DNA of 64,000 nucleotides from Shewanella putrefaciens (GCF_016406325.1 NZ_CP066370.1:992001-1056000); one strand, 5' to 3'; positions 9,898-21,314 are shown, counted from the first letter of the stretch. Numbers and translations: made by a program. The notes: generated by a model from the letters alone, not told the origin.

Positions 9898-12171
9898 TTA
9901 GTGTTTCGTCTTTCTTCTACGTATCCACCAAACACCCATCAAGCCTGTGATTGTCAATAGACCAAATACGACTGGCTTTTTCAGTTTGTGGTACAGCGCA
10001 TTCCATTTGGCGGCTTGATTCGCTTGTTCTCGTTTTATGGCACTGTCGAAATCGGGCGTTTGGCACTGTAAACCAAAGTTCTCAGCCCAAGGTACAAAGG
10101 GGCCATTGGCGACGTACTTTTGGTAGTAGCGCAGGGCCAGTTCATTATCCCGATACAATATCCAACCTGTGGCTTGGCAAAGCAGTGCGGCATAGGCTTG
10201 GCTGTTATGGGGCACTAAGTCTGCAGCTTTGTTTGCCAGCTCTGCGGCCTGATAACGATAATGGAAGCGTTTATCGGGAATCGCTTGGCTGGCATTGATG
10301 CGTTGTTGTTCTTGCTCAGCCAGTTTTGCGGCCTCATTCCAACCTGTTAAGTCAAACATACCTTGGTAAATAGCGTAGTCTGGTGCTAATTCAAATCCTA
10401 AGATTTCCATCCCTTGGTGGCGAGCAAGTTCTGCCGCTGTCCAGTAGGCTTTAGCACTTTCTATCCCTTTTGCATGTTGGGCTGTCGTGAGTGCCTTGCC
10501 ATAGGCTTGCGCGCTCGCATTCATATTGGGATTTGGGAAATAAGCAGGTGCTTCTTTTAGTGCACCCTCACGTAATAAGCGGCGACCAAGTAAATAACGT
10601 AATTGGTTATTAATCGGCTCTATACTGTCGTACCAGTCGCTATCTTTGGGATAGTCGAATGCGATAGACGGCACTTGTTTATCGATAAATTGTTTAAGTT
10701 CAGCCGTGGTCAGCACACGCTCGGCGACATAGGCAATGTCTTGCCAGTATTCGTTACCACTTGCGAGCAGTTGTTGTAAGGCATCGATATATTCACCGCG
10801 CTCTAGCGATAATACCCCTTGTTCTGCACGAATTCGGCAATAAGTGGCTTGCTCTTCATCGGCATGAATGGCTTGCTGCTGAGTCTCTTGGGTATCCGTC
10901 GCTATTGGCGTGTTTTGCGCTGGGAAGTGGTGTACAGCTTGAGCATAGGCTTTAGCCGCTTCAGTTTTATCGCCTTTTTGCAGCATTAATTTTGCCGTGA
11001 GCCACCAACTGAGACCACTTTTGGGGGCAAGCCCCAATAAACGTTCGGCACTTGCATAGTCACCTAGTTGGTAATAAATCGCCGCTAATTTATCGCCCTG
11101 AGTCAGTTGTAATCCATCCGTTGGAAAGACTTTAAGGATGCTCGCTATCTTTAATCCCATCTCAGACAATTGCCCATCATAGGCAAATTCATTGGTGCTG
11201 CTTTGCCAGTAGGCAATCAATAATTGCTGAATACTAGCTTGTTGTAAGAGTGGTTTAAGTTCTGCCGTTTCCTTAGTCATCAGTGTACGGCTTAGCATCA
11301 ATAATGAATCATAACCGCTGCTATCACCTTGCGCCGATTGTGTTGCATAAAGCGCAATGGCCTTATCCAAGGCCGCAGGATCAAGGGTGACTTGTCGAGT
11401 CGTATGGGGTTCATCAGTATCTGCACTTTGGGATAAGGCTTGGCCTTGATGCAGTAAAATATAGGCCTGCTCACCTAGGCTCGATAAACTTAAACGAAGC
11501 GGATCGGCAGCGCCTTGGGCCACTTCGGTTTGCAATTGCATCAGGTAAGCGTTAGCACGATTAAAATGCTCAGGATCGGACGAGGTTTTACTTAAGATAA
11601 GCTCTATCCGTGAAAGGGAGTAGAGCGCCCATAGGCTTCGTGAGGCACGTTCTTGCTCCGGCAACTCAATCACTTTGGTAAAATAACGGCTCGCTCGATC
11701 ATAATCTTTTGCATCAAATGCCACTGCACCTAAGGTGTACCAGATGAGTGCTTGAGGCAGCATTTGATCTAGCTCTGTCGCCATTTGCTCCGCTTCTACA
11801 GGACCTTGTGCATTACGTAGCGTGTTTACTTGGGCTAAGTGGGCCTCGCTTAACTCGGTATGTTCAAAGGCGCGAGTTTGAGATAGGTAGCGATGATTAA
11901 CCTCATCCCAGAGATACTCTTGCGATGCTGCGGCATCTTGATACTGCCAAGGTAAAGGCTTAGCAAGCGATGTTAGTTGTTGGCTAAAAGAGGTTTGCGG
12001 TAGATAAATTAAATTCCCCTGTCTGTCCTGCGTTAATTGCAAAGGAAAATCGGGGCCGCAGGCCAAGAGCATAGGAGAAAACAGGCTCAAGCACAGGAGT
12101 GTGGTTTTTTTTAGCATAAAAGCGCGGTTTTGTTTTGCCACTTTAGATGATGTATTTAGCTTATGGCGCAT
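9898..12171 (-). CDS. predicted lipoprotein with TPR-like repeats, partner of a DUF3142 protein
   Basis: About 757 residues. I start at the ATG at 12171 because AGGGA lies five bases upstream; it overlaps the preceding gene by 11 bp, which suggests coupling. The N-terminus has a hydrophobic stretch ending in the lipobox-like LLAC followed by GPDFP, then long helical TPR-like repeats (for example IWYTLGAVAFDAKDYDRASRYF near 160, and LAAIYYQLGDYASAERLL in the middle) and a C-terminal membrane helix with a basic tail (VVFGLLTITGLMGVWWIRRRK). A protein with a lipid or signal anchor at one end and a membrane helix at the other is unusual. No catalytic motif is seen; a scaffold role is a guess. Confidence 0.75.
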   Translation of the reverse strand: MRHKLNTSSKVAKQNRAFMLKKTTLLCLSLFSPMLLACGPDFPLQLTQDRQGNLIYLPQTSFSQQLTSLAKPLPWQYQDAAASQEYLWDEVNHRYLSQTRAFEHTELSEAHLAQVNTLRNAQGPVEAEQMATELDQMLPQALIWYTLGAVAFDAKDYDRASRYFTKVIELPEQERASRSLWALYSLSRIELILSKTSSDPEHFNRANAYLMQLQTEVAQGAADPLRLSLSSLGEQAYILLHQGQALSQSADTDEPHTTRQVTLDPAALDKAIALYATQSAQGDSSGYDSLLMLSRTLMTKETAELKPLLQQASIQQLLIAYWQSSTNEFAYDGQLSEMGLKIASILKVFPTDGLQLTQGDKLAAIYYQLGDYASAERLLGLAPKSGLSWWLTAKLMLQKGDKTEAAKAYAQAVHHFPAQNTPIATDTQETQQQAIHADEEQATYCRIRAEQGVLSLERGEYIDALQQLLASGNEYWQDIAYVAERVLTTAELKQFIDKQVPSIAFDYPKDSDWYDSIEPINNQLRYLLGRRLLREGALKEAPAYFPNPNMNASAQAYGKALTTAQHAKGIESAKAYWTAAELARHQGMEILGFELAPDYAIYQGMFDLTGWNEAAKLAEQEQQRINASQAIPDKRFHYRYQAAELANKAADLVPHNSQAYAALLCQATGWILYRDNELALRYYQKYVANGPFVPWAENFGLQCQTPDFDSAIKREQANQAAKWNALYHKLKKPVVFGLLTITGLMGVWWIRRRKTKH

Positions 12172-13642
12172 AAATTCCCTGTAAATGTAATGACTCACAA
12201 CGTGCCCAACCGATCACTTTTTGGCCGCCAGGATTGAGCATGTACTGTTGAATTTCTGTATTAGGTATTTTAGAGAGTGAGTGGGCTTGTGTTGATATTG
12301 AAGGCGCAGCACTCTCGATTGGCGAACTTTTATTTTTAGGCGTTTCTGCAAGCTCAGTTGTTAACTGCCATGAGAGTTGTCCTTGCATCTTGCTGACACT
12401 GTAGCCATTTTGCGCATCATACCCGCTGCAAGCTTGCGCCGCTAGAGACAAAATACGAGGGAGCGAGCCGGCAATATTTCCTTTGTTAATCAGGATCAGT
12501 TGATATAACTGCGCTTCGTCTTTATTGGGCGTGTTCCCATCATTAAGGTTAGGCTCCATGAAGTTGGATGCCGTGGTTTTCCCTCTGATCTCAAGCTCAA
12601 TATTAGGTGTAAGTACACCTTGCTGTGCAACGGCGATTAAGGTGCTAAGTGGCCAGACTCTTTTATCCCCTTCGAGCGGTAAGCGAAACCAGATAATGCC
12701 TTTGAGCTTTTCATCTGTTTGGTTTTGAAGCTTTTGCACAAAGGCTTGTAACATTTGAGGATCGGCCATCAGTTCCTGTACTGCATTGGCTGATTGGCGT
12801 TGATCGCGCAGTGGTGTTTCACTCTCAACTTTATAACCAGAAGCTGTGCTGATGACAGCAGAACCATAGGCGGGCAGTGCAATAAGGTAAGGCACAGCGC
12901 TAATTTTTGACAGTTGTTGTACCCATTGCCAACCTTGTTCAGCATCAAATAATCCCAAACGAGGGTCGCTTACGCTATGAATTTGCAGCACCAGTTCATC
13001 AATACTGCTGAATAATGCGGGGAAATCGGCACTACTGAGCCAAGCGGGCAAAGCGGTAATACTGAGTTTGAGTTTTGCGGGTAGCTGCGCTTTCAGCTTT
13101 TTAAGAAAGTAGTGATAAGCGGGGAGTTTGCTACTGGCACTGTCGTGGTCGATTTCAACGCCCGCGATGTGCGTACCTTTTGCCTGCCAATTTGCGAGTA
13201 CTTGGGTGATTTTATTAATCACTTCTTCATCATTTAAATGGATGAATTGGCCATCTAAACGCACCACAGCGATTTTAGGCCTAGGATCGGCTTGCAGCCA
13301 AGCATGGTTGACCGCGACTTCAAACCAAATATCTGCGCCATTGGGTTTAGGGTGTGCCTGCAATGCTAAAATACGTAATCCTTGGAATATACCTTGGCTT
13401 TGCACTAATGCCGTTTGATTGGCGGGGCGCCATTGGCGCTGCCAGATATAGACTTCCTGCGAAAGTGGCGCTCGAAGCGTTGTTGCTTCTGCAGCGGCTT
13501 TTGCTGCGGCACTAGTATTTGGGCTAGCCGTGATTTCATTGGAGTTCGATGTAGGCTGGCAGGCGCTTACAAATACTGAAGCGCACAACAAAGCACATAA
13601 TAGCCACTGATTTTGCTTAATTTTTTTAATCAGATATTCCAT
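12161..13642 (-). CDS. DUF3142 family lipoprotein
   Basis: 493-residue predicted lipoprotein: a basic N-terminus, a hydrophobic core and the lipobox VSAC at about residue 28, then a low-complexity Ser/Thr/Ala linker. The body resembles the DUF3142 family: AVVRLDGQFI, then IAGVEIDHDSASSKL, then LSITALPAWL and ELVLQIHS, a strand/helix pattern like a TIM barrel with acidic residues at strand ends, reminiscent of glycosyl hydrolases. The function is not established. Its last 11 bp overlap the start of the TPR lipoprotein gene, so the two are made from one message and probably work together in the envelope. Confidence 0.78.
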   Translation of the reverse strand: MEYLIKKIKQNQWLLCALLCASVFVSACQPTSNSNEITASPNTSAAAKAAAEATTLRAPLSQEVYIWQRQWRPANQTALVQSQGIFQGLRILALQAHPKPNGADIWFEVAVNHAWLQADPRPKIAVVRLDGQFIHLNDEEVINKITQVLANWQAKGTHIAGVEIDHDSASSKLPAYHYFLKKLKAQLPAKLKLSITALPAWLSSADFPALFSSIDELVLQIHSVSDPRLGLFDAEQGWQWVQQLSKISAVPYLIALPAYGSAVISTASGYKVESETPLRDQRQSANAVQELMADPQMLQAFVQKLQNQTDEKLKGIIWFRLPLEGDKRVWPLSTLIAVAQQGVLTPNIELEIRGKTTASNFMEPNLNDGNTPNKDEAQLYQLILINKGNIAGSLPRILSLAAQACSGYDAQNGYSVSKMQGQLSWQLTTELAETPKNKSSPIESAAPSISTQAHSLSKIPNTEIQQYMLNPGGQKVIGWARCESLHLQGIYAP

Positions 13643-13796
13643 GCTACTGCTATGAATTCCATGTTGAATGAGGCATTACTATGCCTGAAAAATGCCGCTT
13701 GTACATTGTGGTCAAAGATCCTGCATTAAACATCAAATCTTAAACTTCAATCATTTGATATCACATCTTAAGCTTGGTTTTCTCGTAAGGTAAAAA

Positions 13797-15521
13797 TCAG
13801 AACTCGGGATCGACTTGAAAGCGCATCTGTTCACGGGTGACGGGATGTTGAAGCATCAATAAATCCGCATGGAGATGCAGCCGATTAGCACGCGTGCCAT
13901 AGAGATCATCACCCACAATGGGGGTATTTAGCCCCTCAGAGTGGGCGCAGTGCACTCTGAGTTGATGGGTTCGGCCTGTTTTAGGAAATAGATACACGCG
14001 GGCTGTACATGCCATTTCATCGATATGGCTTAATTCCCAATGGGTTTGGGCCGCTTTGCCAAACTCATGGCAAACCAGTTGCCTCGGTCTATCGTCTAAA
14101 TCGCCACGTAGGGGTAAAGAGATTTGTCCCGCAGCCTGCTTATCTGCCATTGCTGTAGGAATTCCTGCTAAAAGTGCCACATAACGCTTAGTCACTGTGC
14201 GCTGGATAAACTGTTTTTGCAGCTGTTTATGGGCGTCTTTTGTCAGTGCGATCACCATTAATCCCGAGGTCGACATATCGAGCCTGTGGACGATAAGCGG
14301 CCCGGTGGCATTAGGAAAGGTTTGCCGCATGCGCGAATACACTGAGTCTTCAATCTCTTTTCCGGGCACGGATAAAAACTCGGCGGGTTTGTTCACAATC
14401 GCCATCGCCTCGTCTTGGTAGAGGATGCTTAAGGTTTTGCCTTCGGCGGGGTTCGTCAGTAGAGGATTATCATCGACGACGAGCCCGTCGAGCATATGCC
14501 CCAAGATAGGTTGGCATTTACGCAGGCAGGCGGGATAAAACTGTTTGTGTTGGCGAATTTCTGATTTTGGCGGTGCGCCCCACCAAAATTCGGCAATCGC
14601 CAATGGTTTAAGACCATGTTTAAAAGCGTAATGTAGCAACTTAGGGGCAGCACATTCTCCCGAGCCTGCGGGCGGGGTTAACTCAACCGTCCCGTTAAAT
14701 ATGCCGTTAAGGCTTTTTTCTGCGCCGCGAATATTCAAAAAACGATACTGCTCAAACAGCTTTTGCTGCAGCGCCGCCGAGAGCTGTTTACGCTGTAGTC
14801 TTAATGCGTCACGTTTATCTGTGAGTTGAGTTAACGCTTGGCTAACGGCATTAATGCGTTCATCCCAATAGTGTTTAATATCTCTTAACTGATTCTTTTC
14901 ATTGATACTTTCTTGGCTGAGCTTGGCTTCAGTTACTGCGTTTTCACGCAATGTCTCATCAGTTGGATTGGCAGCCCATTGCACTGCGAGTTGATGGCGT
15001 TGCGTCTTGCGCGATTGACGGCCGTCGATCATCACTTGCCTGTGGGCGGCAAGCTTGGCTTGTGCTTGAGCTTGCTCAGCGTTGAGTTCGCTCGATAGCC
15101 GAGGAATATCGGGGTGATTTTCTACTGCAAGTAGCTGCTCGTTAATTTGGTTGATTTGCAGATTTTCGGCGTGGAAAAAATTATCCTTAGCCAGCATATC
15201 AAACACGGGTGGGACGAAGCGTGGCCAATGGTTTTGCTCGGCTAACTTACCCGAAAATGCCGACAAATAGCCTACTTCGCCCTGCGGATCTTGTACTAAA
15301 AGCACACCAAACATTTTACCTATGGCACCGGTTAACTCACCCGTGAGGCCAAAGTTATGTTGCCAGTCGTTTTGCGTCTCAAGGTGGCGTTGTAATTCGT
15401 TGGCAGCGATCACGCACAGTGGATGCGGTTCGTAATAGAAAGGAAAGGTAAAACGCTGCGGTAGGGCATAGGCATCAATGGCTTGTGTGAAAGAGGTAAA
15501 GCAAGAAGGCTGAAGATGCAT
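13797..15521 (-). CDS. RluA-family pseudouridine synthase with long N-terminal coiled-coil extension
   Basis: 574 residues, much longer than a typical RluA (about 220). The C-terminal third is the catalytic domain: VHRLDMSTSG with the catalytic aspartate at about D415, then LRGDLDDRPRQ and GRTHQLRVH. The N-terminal 230 residues carry an uncharacterised region and a charged alpha-helical stretch (about 120-240) predicted to form a coiled coil. Long members of this family occur in marine Gammaproteobacteria and modify tRNA or rRNA uridines; the target of this one cannot be told from sequence. It stands alone, with about 150 bp to the DUF3142 gene downstream. Confidence 0.88.
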   Translation of the reverse strand: MHLQPSCFTSFTQAIDAYALPQRFTFPFYYEPHPLCVIAANELQRHLETQNDWQHNFGLTGELTGAIGKMFGVLLVQDPQGEVGYLSAFSGKLAEQNHWPRFVPPVFDMLAKDNFFHAENLQINQINEQLLAVENHPDIPRLSSELNAEQAQAQAKLAAHRQVMIDGRQSRKTQRHQLAVQWAANPTDETLRENAVTEAKLSQESINEKNQLRDIKHYWDERINAVSQALTQLTDKRDALRLQRKQLSAALQQKLFEQYRFLNIRGAEKSLNGIFNGTVELTPPAGSGECAAPKLLHYAFKHGLKPLAIAEFWWGAPPKSEIRQHKQFYPACLRKCQPILGHMLDGLVVDDNPLLTNPAEGKTLSILYQDEAMAIVNKPAEFLSVPGKEIEDSVYSRMRQTFPNATGPLIVHRLDMSTSGLMVIALTKDAHKQLQKQFIQRTVTKRYVALLAGIPTAMADKQAAGQISLPLRGDLDDRPRQLVCHEFGKAAQTHWELSHIDEMACTARVYLFPKTGRTHQLRVHCAHSEGLNTPIVGDDLYGTRANRLHLHADLLMLQHPVTREQMRFQVDPEF

Positions 15522-15692
15522 ATTGGGGTCTACTGTTGGTTTTACTTGTCTGGGTTAATTATCGGAGTTAATTATCTGAGTTAAGCCACAACTTAAGATG
15601 AGGGCTAGCAAGAAAGGGCGTTAGTTTACTCTGTCGATTTGGGACTGTCGATTTTGGGCCGTCACTTTTTATTAGTGCGGCTCTGTGTTGAA

Positions 15693-15725
15693 AAAGGGAA
15701 ATGGCATTAAAGCGCATTTCCCTTT
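15693..15725 (-). terminator. Rho-independent terminator after purT
   Basis: Minus-strand hairpin with an 11-bp perfect stem (AAAGGGAAATG paired with CATTTCCCTTT) and an 11-base loop, followed by further T residues. It is about 45 bp beyond the purT stop. Confidence 0.7.
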
Positions 15726-15771
15726 GATGTGTCGCTTGTGCTTAAAGCCAATTTTAAACGGTTAAACCCGC

Positions 15772-17058
<1,287 letters not shown>

Positions 17059-17205
17059 TCAAGCTATTTAAGGGATTAACGGCGGGCTTATTTGGGGGGG
17101 AAGTCGTAAGAATCTGATTCACTGGGCTGTTTATGTTCACTTTTCGTTTCATAACAGATAATGAAAACCGAAAACACATAGGCATTATATTAACTAATAC
17201 CGATG

Positions 17206-17242
17206 GCGTTGGTCGCATCATAACACTGTGATAGACCAACGC
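17206..17242. repeat. inverted repeat downstream of cysA
   Basis: GCGTTGGTC at 17206-17214 and its complement at 17234-17242 enclose a 19-base loop. It lies about 30 bp past the end of cysA. No T tract follows on the minus strand, so it is a weak terminator candidate or an RNA 3'-end stabiliser. Confidence 0.4.
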
Positions 17243-17271
17243 GGTCATCGAATGAATATGGCTATAAAGGC

Positions 17272-18402
17272 TTAGATATCAAAAGCAAGGCTACCTGGTG
17301 GTAGGAATGGCCAGCTTTGACGAATAGGTGAACTCTCACCCTGCGCGCCAAAGAAGTAACCTGTTCTTGGGGTAGCGTAAACCACACTGCCTTTTTGCAA
17401 CCCGAGTTCCTGCAGATGATGGTGGGTAAATTTGGCTTCCCATGGTTCTTCGCTATGCCAGCCGAGTGGGGCTAATTCCAGTCTCACTTCGGCGCCAATG
17501 GGGGTCATGGCAACAATATTGAACGGCAAATTGGCCTGACTGTTAGGCTTGTCTGATAGCGCCAATTCGTGACTGCGGACATAGAGCGCGCCATCTTGCT
17601 GCAGTGCTTGCTGTTCTGGAGGTGTTAAAAATGCTTGACCATTTTCCCAGCGTTTTTGTTGCCAACTGGCTTCAAAGACATTGACGTTACCCAGAAAATC
17701 AAACACAAAGCGGCTATTGGGGTGCGAGTATAGCTCAGCAGGTGTATTAATCTGTTCTATATGACCATTGCTCATCACAACCACTCTATCTGAAAGCTCA
17801 AGCGCCTCATCCTGATCGTGGGTTACAAACACGCTGGTGAATTTTAATTCGTCATGCAGGCTGCGTAGCCAGCGGCGTAGTTCTTTACGCACTTTAGCAT
17901 CTAAAGCGCCAAAGGGTTCATCCAGTAGCAAGACTTCTGGCTGGGTTGCTAATGCACGGGCCAACGCAATGCGCTGTTTTTGTCCACCCGAAAGTTGTTC
18001 GGGATAGCGCTGTGCCAAGTGACCGAGTTGTACCATCTCGAGTAAATGACTGACCCGTTTTTGGATTTCTGCCGCCGAAGGTCTTTGTTTTTTAGGAATA
18101 ACTTCGAGCCCAAAGGCGACGTTATCGGCGACCGTCATATGGCGAAACAGCGCATAGTTTTGAAACACAAAACCCACGCGTCTTTCACGCACATGCACTT
18201 GGGTGACATCTCGGTTGCCGAATTGAATTTGTCCGCTATCGGCTCCTTCAAGACCAGCAATAATCCGCAGCAGTGTGGTTTTGCCTGAACCAGATGGCCC
18301 CAGTAGACCTATCATTTCCCCTTCTTGAATATCGAGATTAAGGGGGGAAAGCGCCTGAAATTGGCCAAATTTCTTGGAAATATTAGTAAGACGAATACTC
18401 AT
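17272..18402 (-). CDS. cysA: sulfate/thiosulfate ABC transporter ATP-binding protein CysA
   Basis: Drives sulfate and thiosulfate import. 376 residues with all ABC motifs: Walker [10 protein letters not shown] (about 35-43), the Q-loop FVFQNYALF, the signature [15 protein letters not shown], Walker [14 protein letters not shown], and the H-loop [10 protein letters not shown]; a C-terminal TOBE-like regulatory domain follows. Its start codon overlaps the cysW stop in an ATGA arrangement. It is the last gene of cysP-cysT-cysW-cysA. Confidence 0.96.
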   Translation of the reverse strand: MSIRLTNISKKFGQFQALSPLNLDIQEGEMIGLLGPSGSGKTTLLRIIAGLEGADSGQIQFGNRDVTQVHVRERRVGFVFQNYALFRHMTVADNVAFGLEVIPKKQRPSAAEIQKRVSHLLEMVQLGHLAQRYPEQLSGGQKQRIALARALATQPEVLLLDEPFGALDAKVRKELRRWLRSLHDELKFTSVFVTHDQDEALELSDRVVVMSNGHIEQINTPAELYSHPNSRFVFDFLGNVNVFEASWQQKRWENGQAFLTPPEQQALQQDGALYVRSHELALSDKPNSQANLPFNIVAMTPIGAEVRLELAPLGWHSEEPWEAKFTHHHLQELGLQKGSVVYATPRTGYFFGAQGESSPIRQSWPFLPPGSLAFDI

Positions 18403-19265
18403 AATTGGCTCTGCTCTTTATTGTCATTGGCGGTTAAACTGCGTTGTTGCCGCCATTCCACTACGGCTTTTAGCATTAGGGTAAATAGGGCGATCAGGGC
18501 CAGTAGTGACGCGCTCGCGAAGGCGGCTTCGGCCTGATAATCTTCGTACAGTAATTGCACATGTAAAGGTAAGGTATTGGTTTCGCCGCGAATGTTACCT
18601 GATACTACAGCAACAGCACCAAATTCTCCTACGGCTCTGGCATTGGTGAGGATCACACCGTAAATCAGTGCCCATTTGATATTGGGCAAGGTCACGCGGC
18701 GAAAGAGTTGCCACCATGACGCGCCGAGGATCACTGCGGCTTCTTCTTCCGATGCGCCCTGTTGTTGCATCAATGGGATCAGTTCTCTGGCTACAAAGGG
18801 GCAAGTGACAAAAATGGTCACTAATAGTATTCCCGGCCAAGCAAACATGATCTGCAGATCGTGCTCATATAGCCATTCGCCCAGCCAGCCACTGTTGCCA
18901 TAGAGCAGCAAATAGAGCAAACCTGCGACGACAGGGGAGACCGCAAATGGAATATCAATTAGCGTGATCAGTAACTTGCGACCGGGGAATTCAAAGCGAG
19001 TCACACTCCACGCCAGCATGACGCCAAACACTAAATTGATGGGCACTGTCAGTGCTGCCACCATCAGCGTTAAACCAATCGCATGTAGCGAATCCGGCTG
19101 AGTTAGGTGCCCAATATAGCGCTCCAAACCTCCAGCAAACGCCTGCTGAAAAATACTCACCAGCGGCAATAGTAACAATAGCAAGCCTAAGAGCACGGCG
19201 AGGGTAATAAGGCTCCATTTGATTAGGGGCGCTTCACCGACTCTTAAGGGTTTAAATGAGTTCAT
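18399..19265 (-). CDS. cysW: sulfate/thiosulfate ABC transporter permease CysW
   Basis: Inner-membrane permease subunit, 288 residues, with about six hydrophobic spans and the coupling-helix EAA motif ([22 protein letters not shown], near residue 180) that docks on CysA. It pairs with CysT to form the channel. The stop overlaps the cysA start by 4 bp, and it begins 9 bp after cysT, so the three are tightly coupled. The order T-W-A identifies which permease is which; sequence features ([17 protein letters not shown]) match CysW. Confidence 0.95.
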   Translation of the reverse strand: MNSFKPLRVGEAPLIKWSLITLAVLLGLLLLLLPLVSIFQQAFAGGLERYIGHLTQPDSLHAIGLTLMVAALTVPINLVFGVMLAWSVTRFEFPGRKLLITLIDIPFAVSPVVAGLLYLLLYGNSGWLGEWLYEHDLQIMFAWPGILLVTIFVTCPFVARELIPLMQQQGASEEEAAVILGASWWQLFRRVTLPNIKWALIYGVILTNARAVGEFGAVAVVSGNIRGETNTLPLHVQLLYEDYQAEAAFASASLLALIALFTLMLKAVVEWRQQRSLTANDNKEQSQL

Positions 19266-19274
19266 ATTCGCTCC

Positions 19275-20120
19275 TTATCGCCCATGAATGCGGCGCAGGT
19301 AACGCGCCTGCCACAGGTTTATCAGCAGTAATAGCAATAGTGAGGTCATCAGAACCACTGATGCAATGGCGCTGGCACCTGCAAAATCAAACTCTTGCAG
19401 GCGGACAAAGATCATTAACGAAGTGATTTCGCTGATATAGGGCATATTTCCAGCGATAAAGATCACTGCACCAAACTCACCTAGACTGCGGGTAAAAGAC
19501 AGTGCCGTTCCAATCATTAATGCTGGCCAAAGGGAGGGTAAAATAACCCGCCAGAATACCGAAATATCCGAGGCGCCAAGCGTCATTCCCGCTTCTTCTT
19601 CCTCGTGGGATAACTCTTCGAGAACGGGTTGTACTGTACGAACCACAAAGGGAATGCTGGTGAAAATCATCGCGACCACTATGCCTAGCGGGGTGTAGGC
19701 AACTTTTATGCCCCATTCTGCTAATAGACTACCGATTTGGCCATTTTCCGCATAAAGGGTCGCTAAGGTGATACCGGCAACGGCGGTCGGCAAGGCAAAG
19801 GGCAAGTCTACCAAGGCATCTAAAATGCGTTTGCCGGGAAATTCATAACGCACGAGTACCCATGCGAGTAATAATCCGAAAAGGCAGTTAAATAATGATG
19901 CCGTGAGTGCCGATAGTATGGTGACTCGGTAACTGGCAACCACCCTGGGATCGGCAATCACGCCCCAGTATTCGGACCAGCTCATTGAACTGGTCTGCAT
20001 GATTAGGCCTGTGGTCGGCAATAATAGGATCAGGCTGACAAACAGTAGGGATACACCTAGGCTGATGGTAAAACCGGGAAGAACCCGCTTATGGCGTAAA
20101 CGCCCGTTATTAAAAATCAC
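19275..20120 (-). CDS. cysT: sulfate/thiosulfate ABC transporter permease CysT (CysU)
   Basis: Inner-membrane permease subunit, 281 residues, six predicted spans, with the EAA motif EEEEAGMTLGASDISVFWRV (about residues 172-191) and the conserved GEFGAVIFIAGNMP segment. It forms the heterodimeric channel with CysW. It follows cysP after 186 bp that hold two inverted repeats, a layout that often gives a high ratio of binding protein to permease. Confidence 0.95.
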   Translation of the reverse strand: MIFNNGRLRHKRVLPGFTISLGVSLLFVSLILLLPTTGLIMQTSSMSWSEYWGVIADPRVVASYRVTILSALTASLFNCLFGLLLAWVLVRYEFPGKRILDALVDLPFALPTAVAGITLATLYAENGQIGSLLAEWGIKVAYTPLGIVVAMIFTSIPFVVRTVQPVLEELSHEEEEAGMTLGASDISVFWRVILPSLWPALMIGTALSFTRSLGEFGAVIFIAGNMPYISEITSLMIFVRLQEFDFAGASAIASVVLMTSLLLLLLINLWQARYLRRIHGR

Positions 20121-20251
20121 AGAATAATCACCCGAAAAGGTTAATCGCGTTAAACCAATATTCTATATAGTGTTCGCTCATTACTGGCTCAAGCCATATG
20201 TAAGCCACTATTTTACGGCTAACACTGATTGATAAATGCCAATTAGCGATA

Positions 20252-20310
20252 AACCCGGGACTTTGCCCGGGTTCTAGGTTGATATCTTACTATATTAAAG
20301 GTGATATCAA
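20252..20310 (-). promoter_or_regulatory. two intercistronic hairpins between cysP and cysT
   Basis: Two perfect inverted repeats sit in the cysP-cysT gap: AACCCGGG at 20252-20259 with its complement at 20266-20273 (six-base loop), and TTGATATC at 20279-20286 with its complement at 20303-20310, the latter overlapping the cysP stop. Neither has a strong T tract on the minus strand. By position they would stabilise the cysP message or partly stop transcription before the permease genes; this is inferred. Confidence 0.55.
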
Positions 20311-21314
20311 CGCTTTAATAACTGATCCAGTTTGGCACCATTGGCAAATTGAGTCTCCATTGCATTATCCCAACCACCGATGATTTGCTCAACGGTTAAA
20401 AGGTCAACCGTAGGGAACTGCTTAGCAAATTCTGCCTGAACCTTTTCGTTGTGTACGCGATAGTTGAATCCTGCCAGTAGTCGCTGTGCTTCTTCACTAT
20501 AGAGATAGTTCAAATACTCAGTTGCTATCTCTAATGTACCGTTACGCTTAGCATTTTTTTCAACCACAGCAACGGGAAACTCTGCCAGAATTGAGGTTTT
20601 GGGTACAACCACTTGGTAATCATCCGTACCATATTGCTGACGAATATTGTTCACTTCCGATTCAAAGGTAATTAATACATCACCGATCCCACGTTCAACA
20701 AAGGAAGTGGTTGCACCGCGGCCGCCAGTATCAAATACAGCCACATTGCCGAGGAACTTTTTCAGGAATTGATCCAGTTCCGCCTGATTATCCTTACCAT
20801 GGCTTTTCTGGGCATAACCTAATGCGGCTAGATAAGTGTAGCGAGCATTACCAGAGGTTTTTGGGTTAGGAAATACCAGCTTAACGTCATCTTTCGCTAA
20901 ATCGCCCCAGTCGCTGATTTGCTTTGGGTTACCCTTACGCACCAAAAAGGCAATGGTGGAATAGTAAGGTGAACTGGCATTAGGCAGTAATTGTTGCCAA
21001 TTTTCGGGGATCAATTTACCGCGATCGTGTAGCACTTGTACGTCTGTCACTTGATTAAAGGTCACCACATCTGCGGGTAATCCCTGCAGAATCGAGCGTG
21101 CCTGTGCAGATGATCCTGCATGGGATTGTTTAATCTCGATGGTTTTACCTGTTTTCTCTTCCCAATGTTTGGCAAAAACGGGATTGTAGGCATTGAATAA
21201 TTCCCGTGCGATATCATAAGAGGAATTAAGCAGGGTTTGATCTGCGGCGGTTACATTGAGCGAGGTTCCCAGAACGAGGGTCCCCAGCAGGGCCTTTATC
21301 AATTTTACGGACAT
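20307..21314 (-). CDS. cysP: thiosulfate/sulfate-binding periplasmic protein CysP
   Basis: Periplasmic solute receptor of the CysTWA importer. 335 residues with a signal peptide (MSVKLIKALLGTLVLGTSLNVTAAD). Matches to the CysP/Sbp family are strong: LLNSSYDIARELF, IKQSHAGSS, VTFNQVTDVQVLHDRGKLIP, VFPNPKTSGNARYTYLAA, FDTGGRGATTSF and ILAEFPVAVVEKN. The wording of these blocks is closer to enterobacterial CysP than to Sbp, so I call cysP, but overlapping specificity is known. First gene of the operon and divergent from cysM across about 210 bp. Confidence 0.92.
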   Translation of the reverse strand: MSVKLIKALLGTLVLGTSLNVTAADQTLLNSSYDIARELFNAYNPVFAKHWEEKTGKTIEIKQSHAGSSAQARSILQGLPADVVTFNQVTDVQVLHDRGKLIPENWQQLLPNASSPYYSTIAFLVRKGNPKQISDWGDLAKDDVKLVFPNPKTSGNARYTYLAALGYAQKSHGKDNQAELDQFLKKFLGNVAVFDTGGRGATTSFVERGIGDVLITFESEVNNIRQQYGTDDYQVVVPKTSILAEFPVAVVEKNAKRNGTLEIATEYLNYLYSEEAQRLLAGFNYRVHNEKVQAEFAKQFPTVDLLTVEQIIGGWDNAMETQFANGAKLDQLLKR

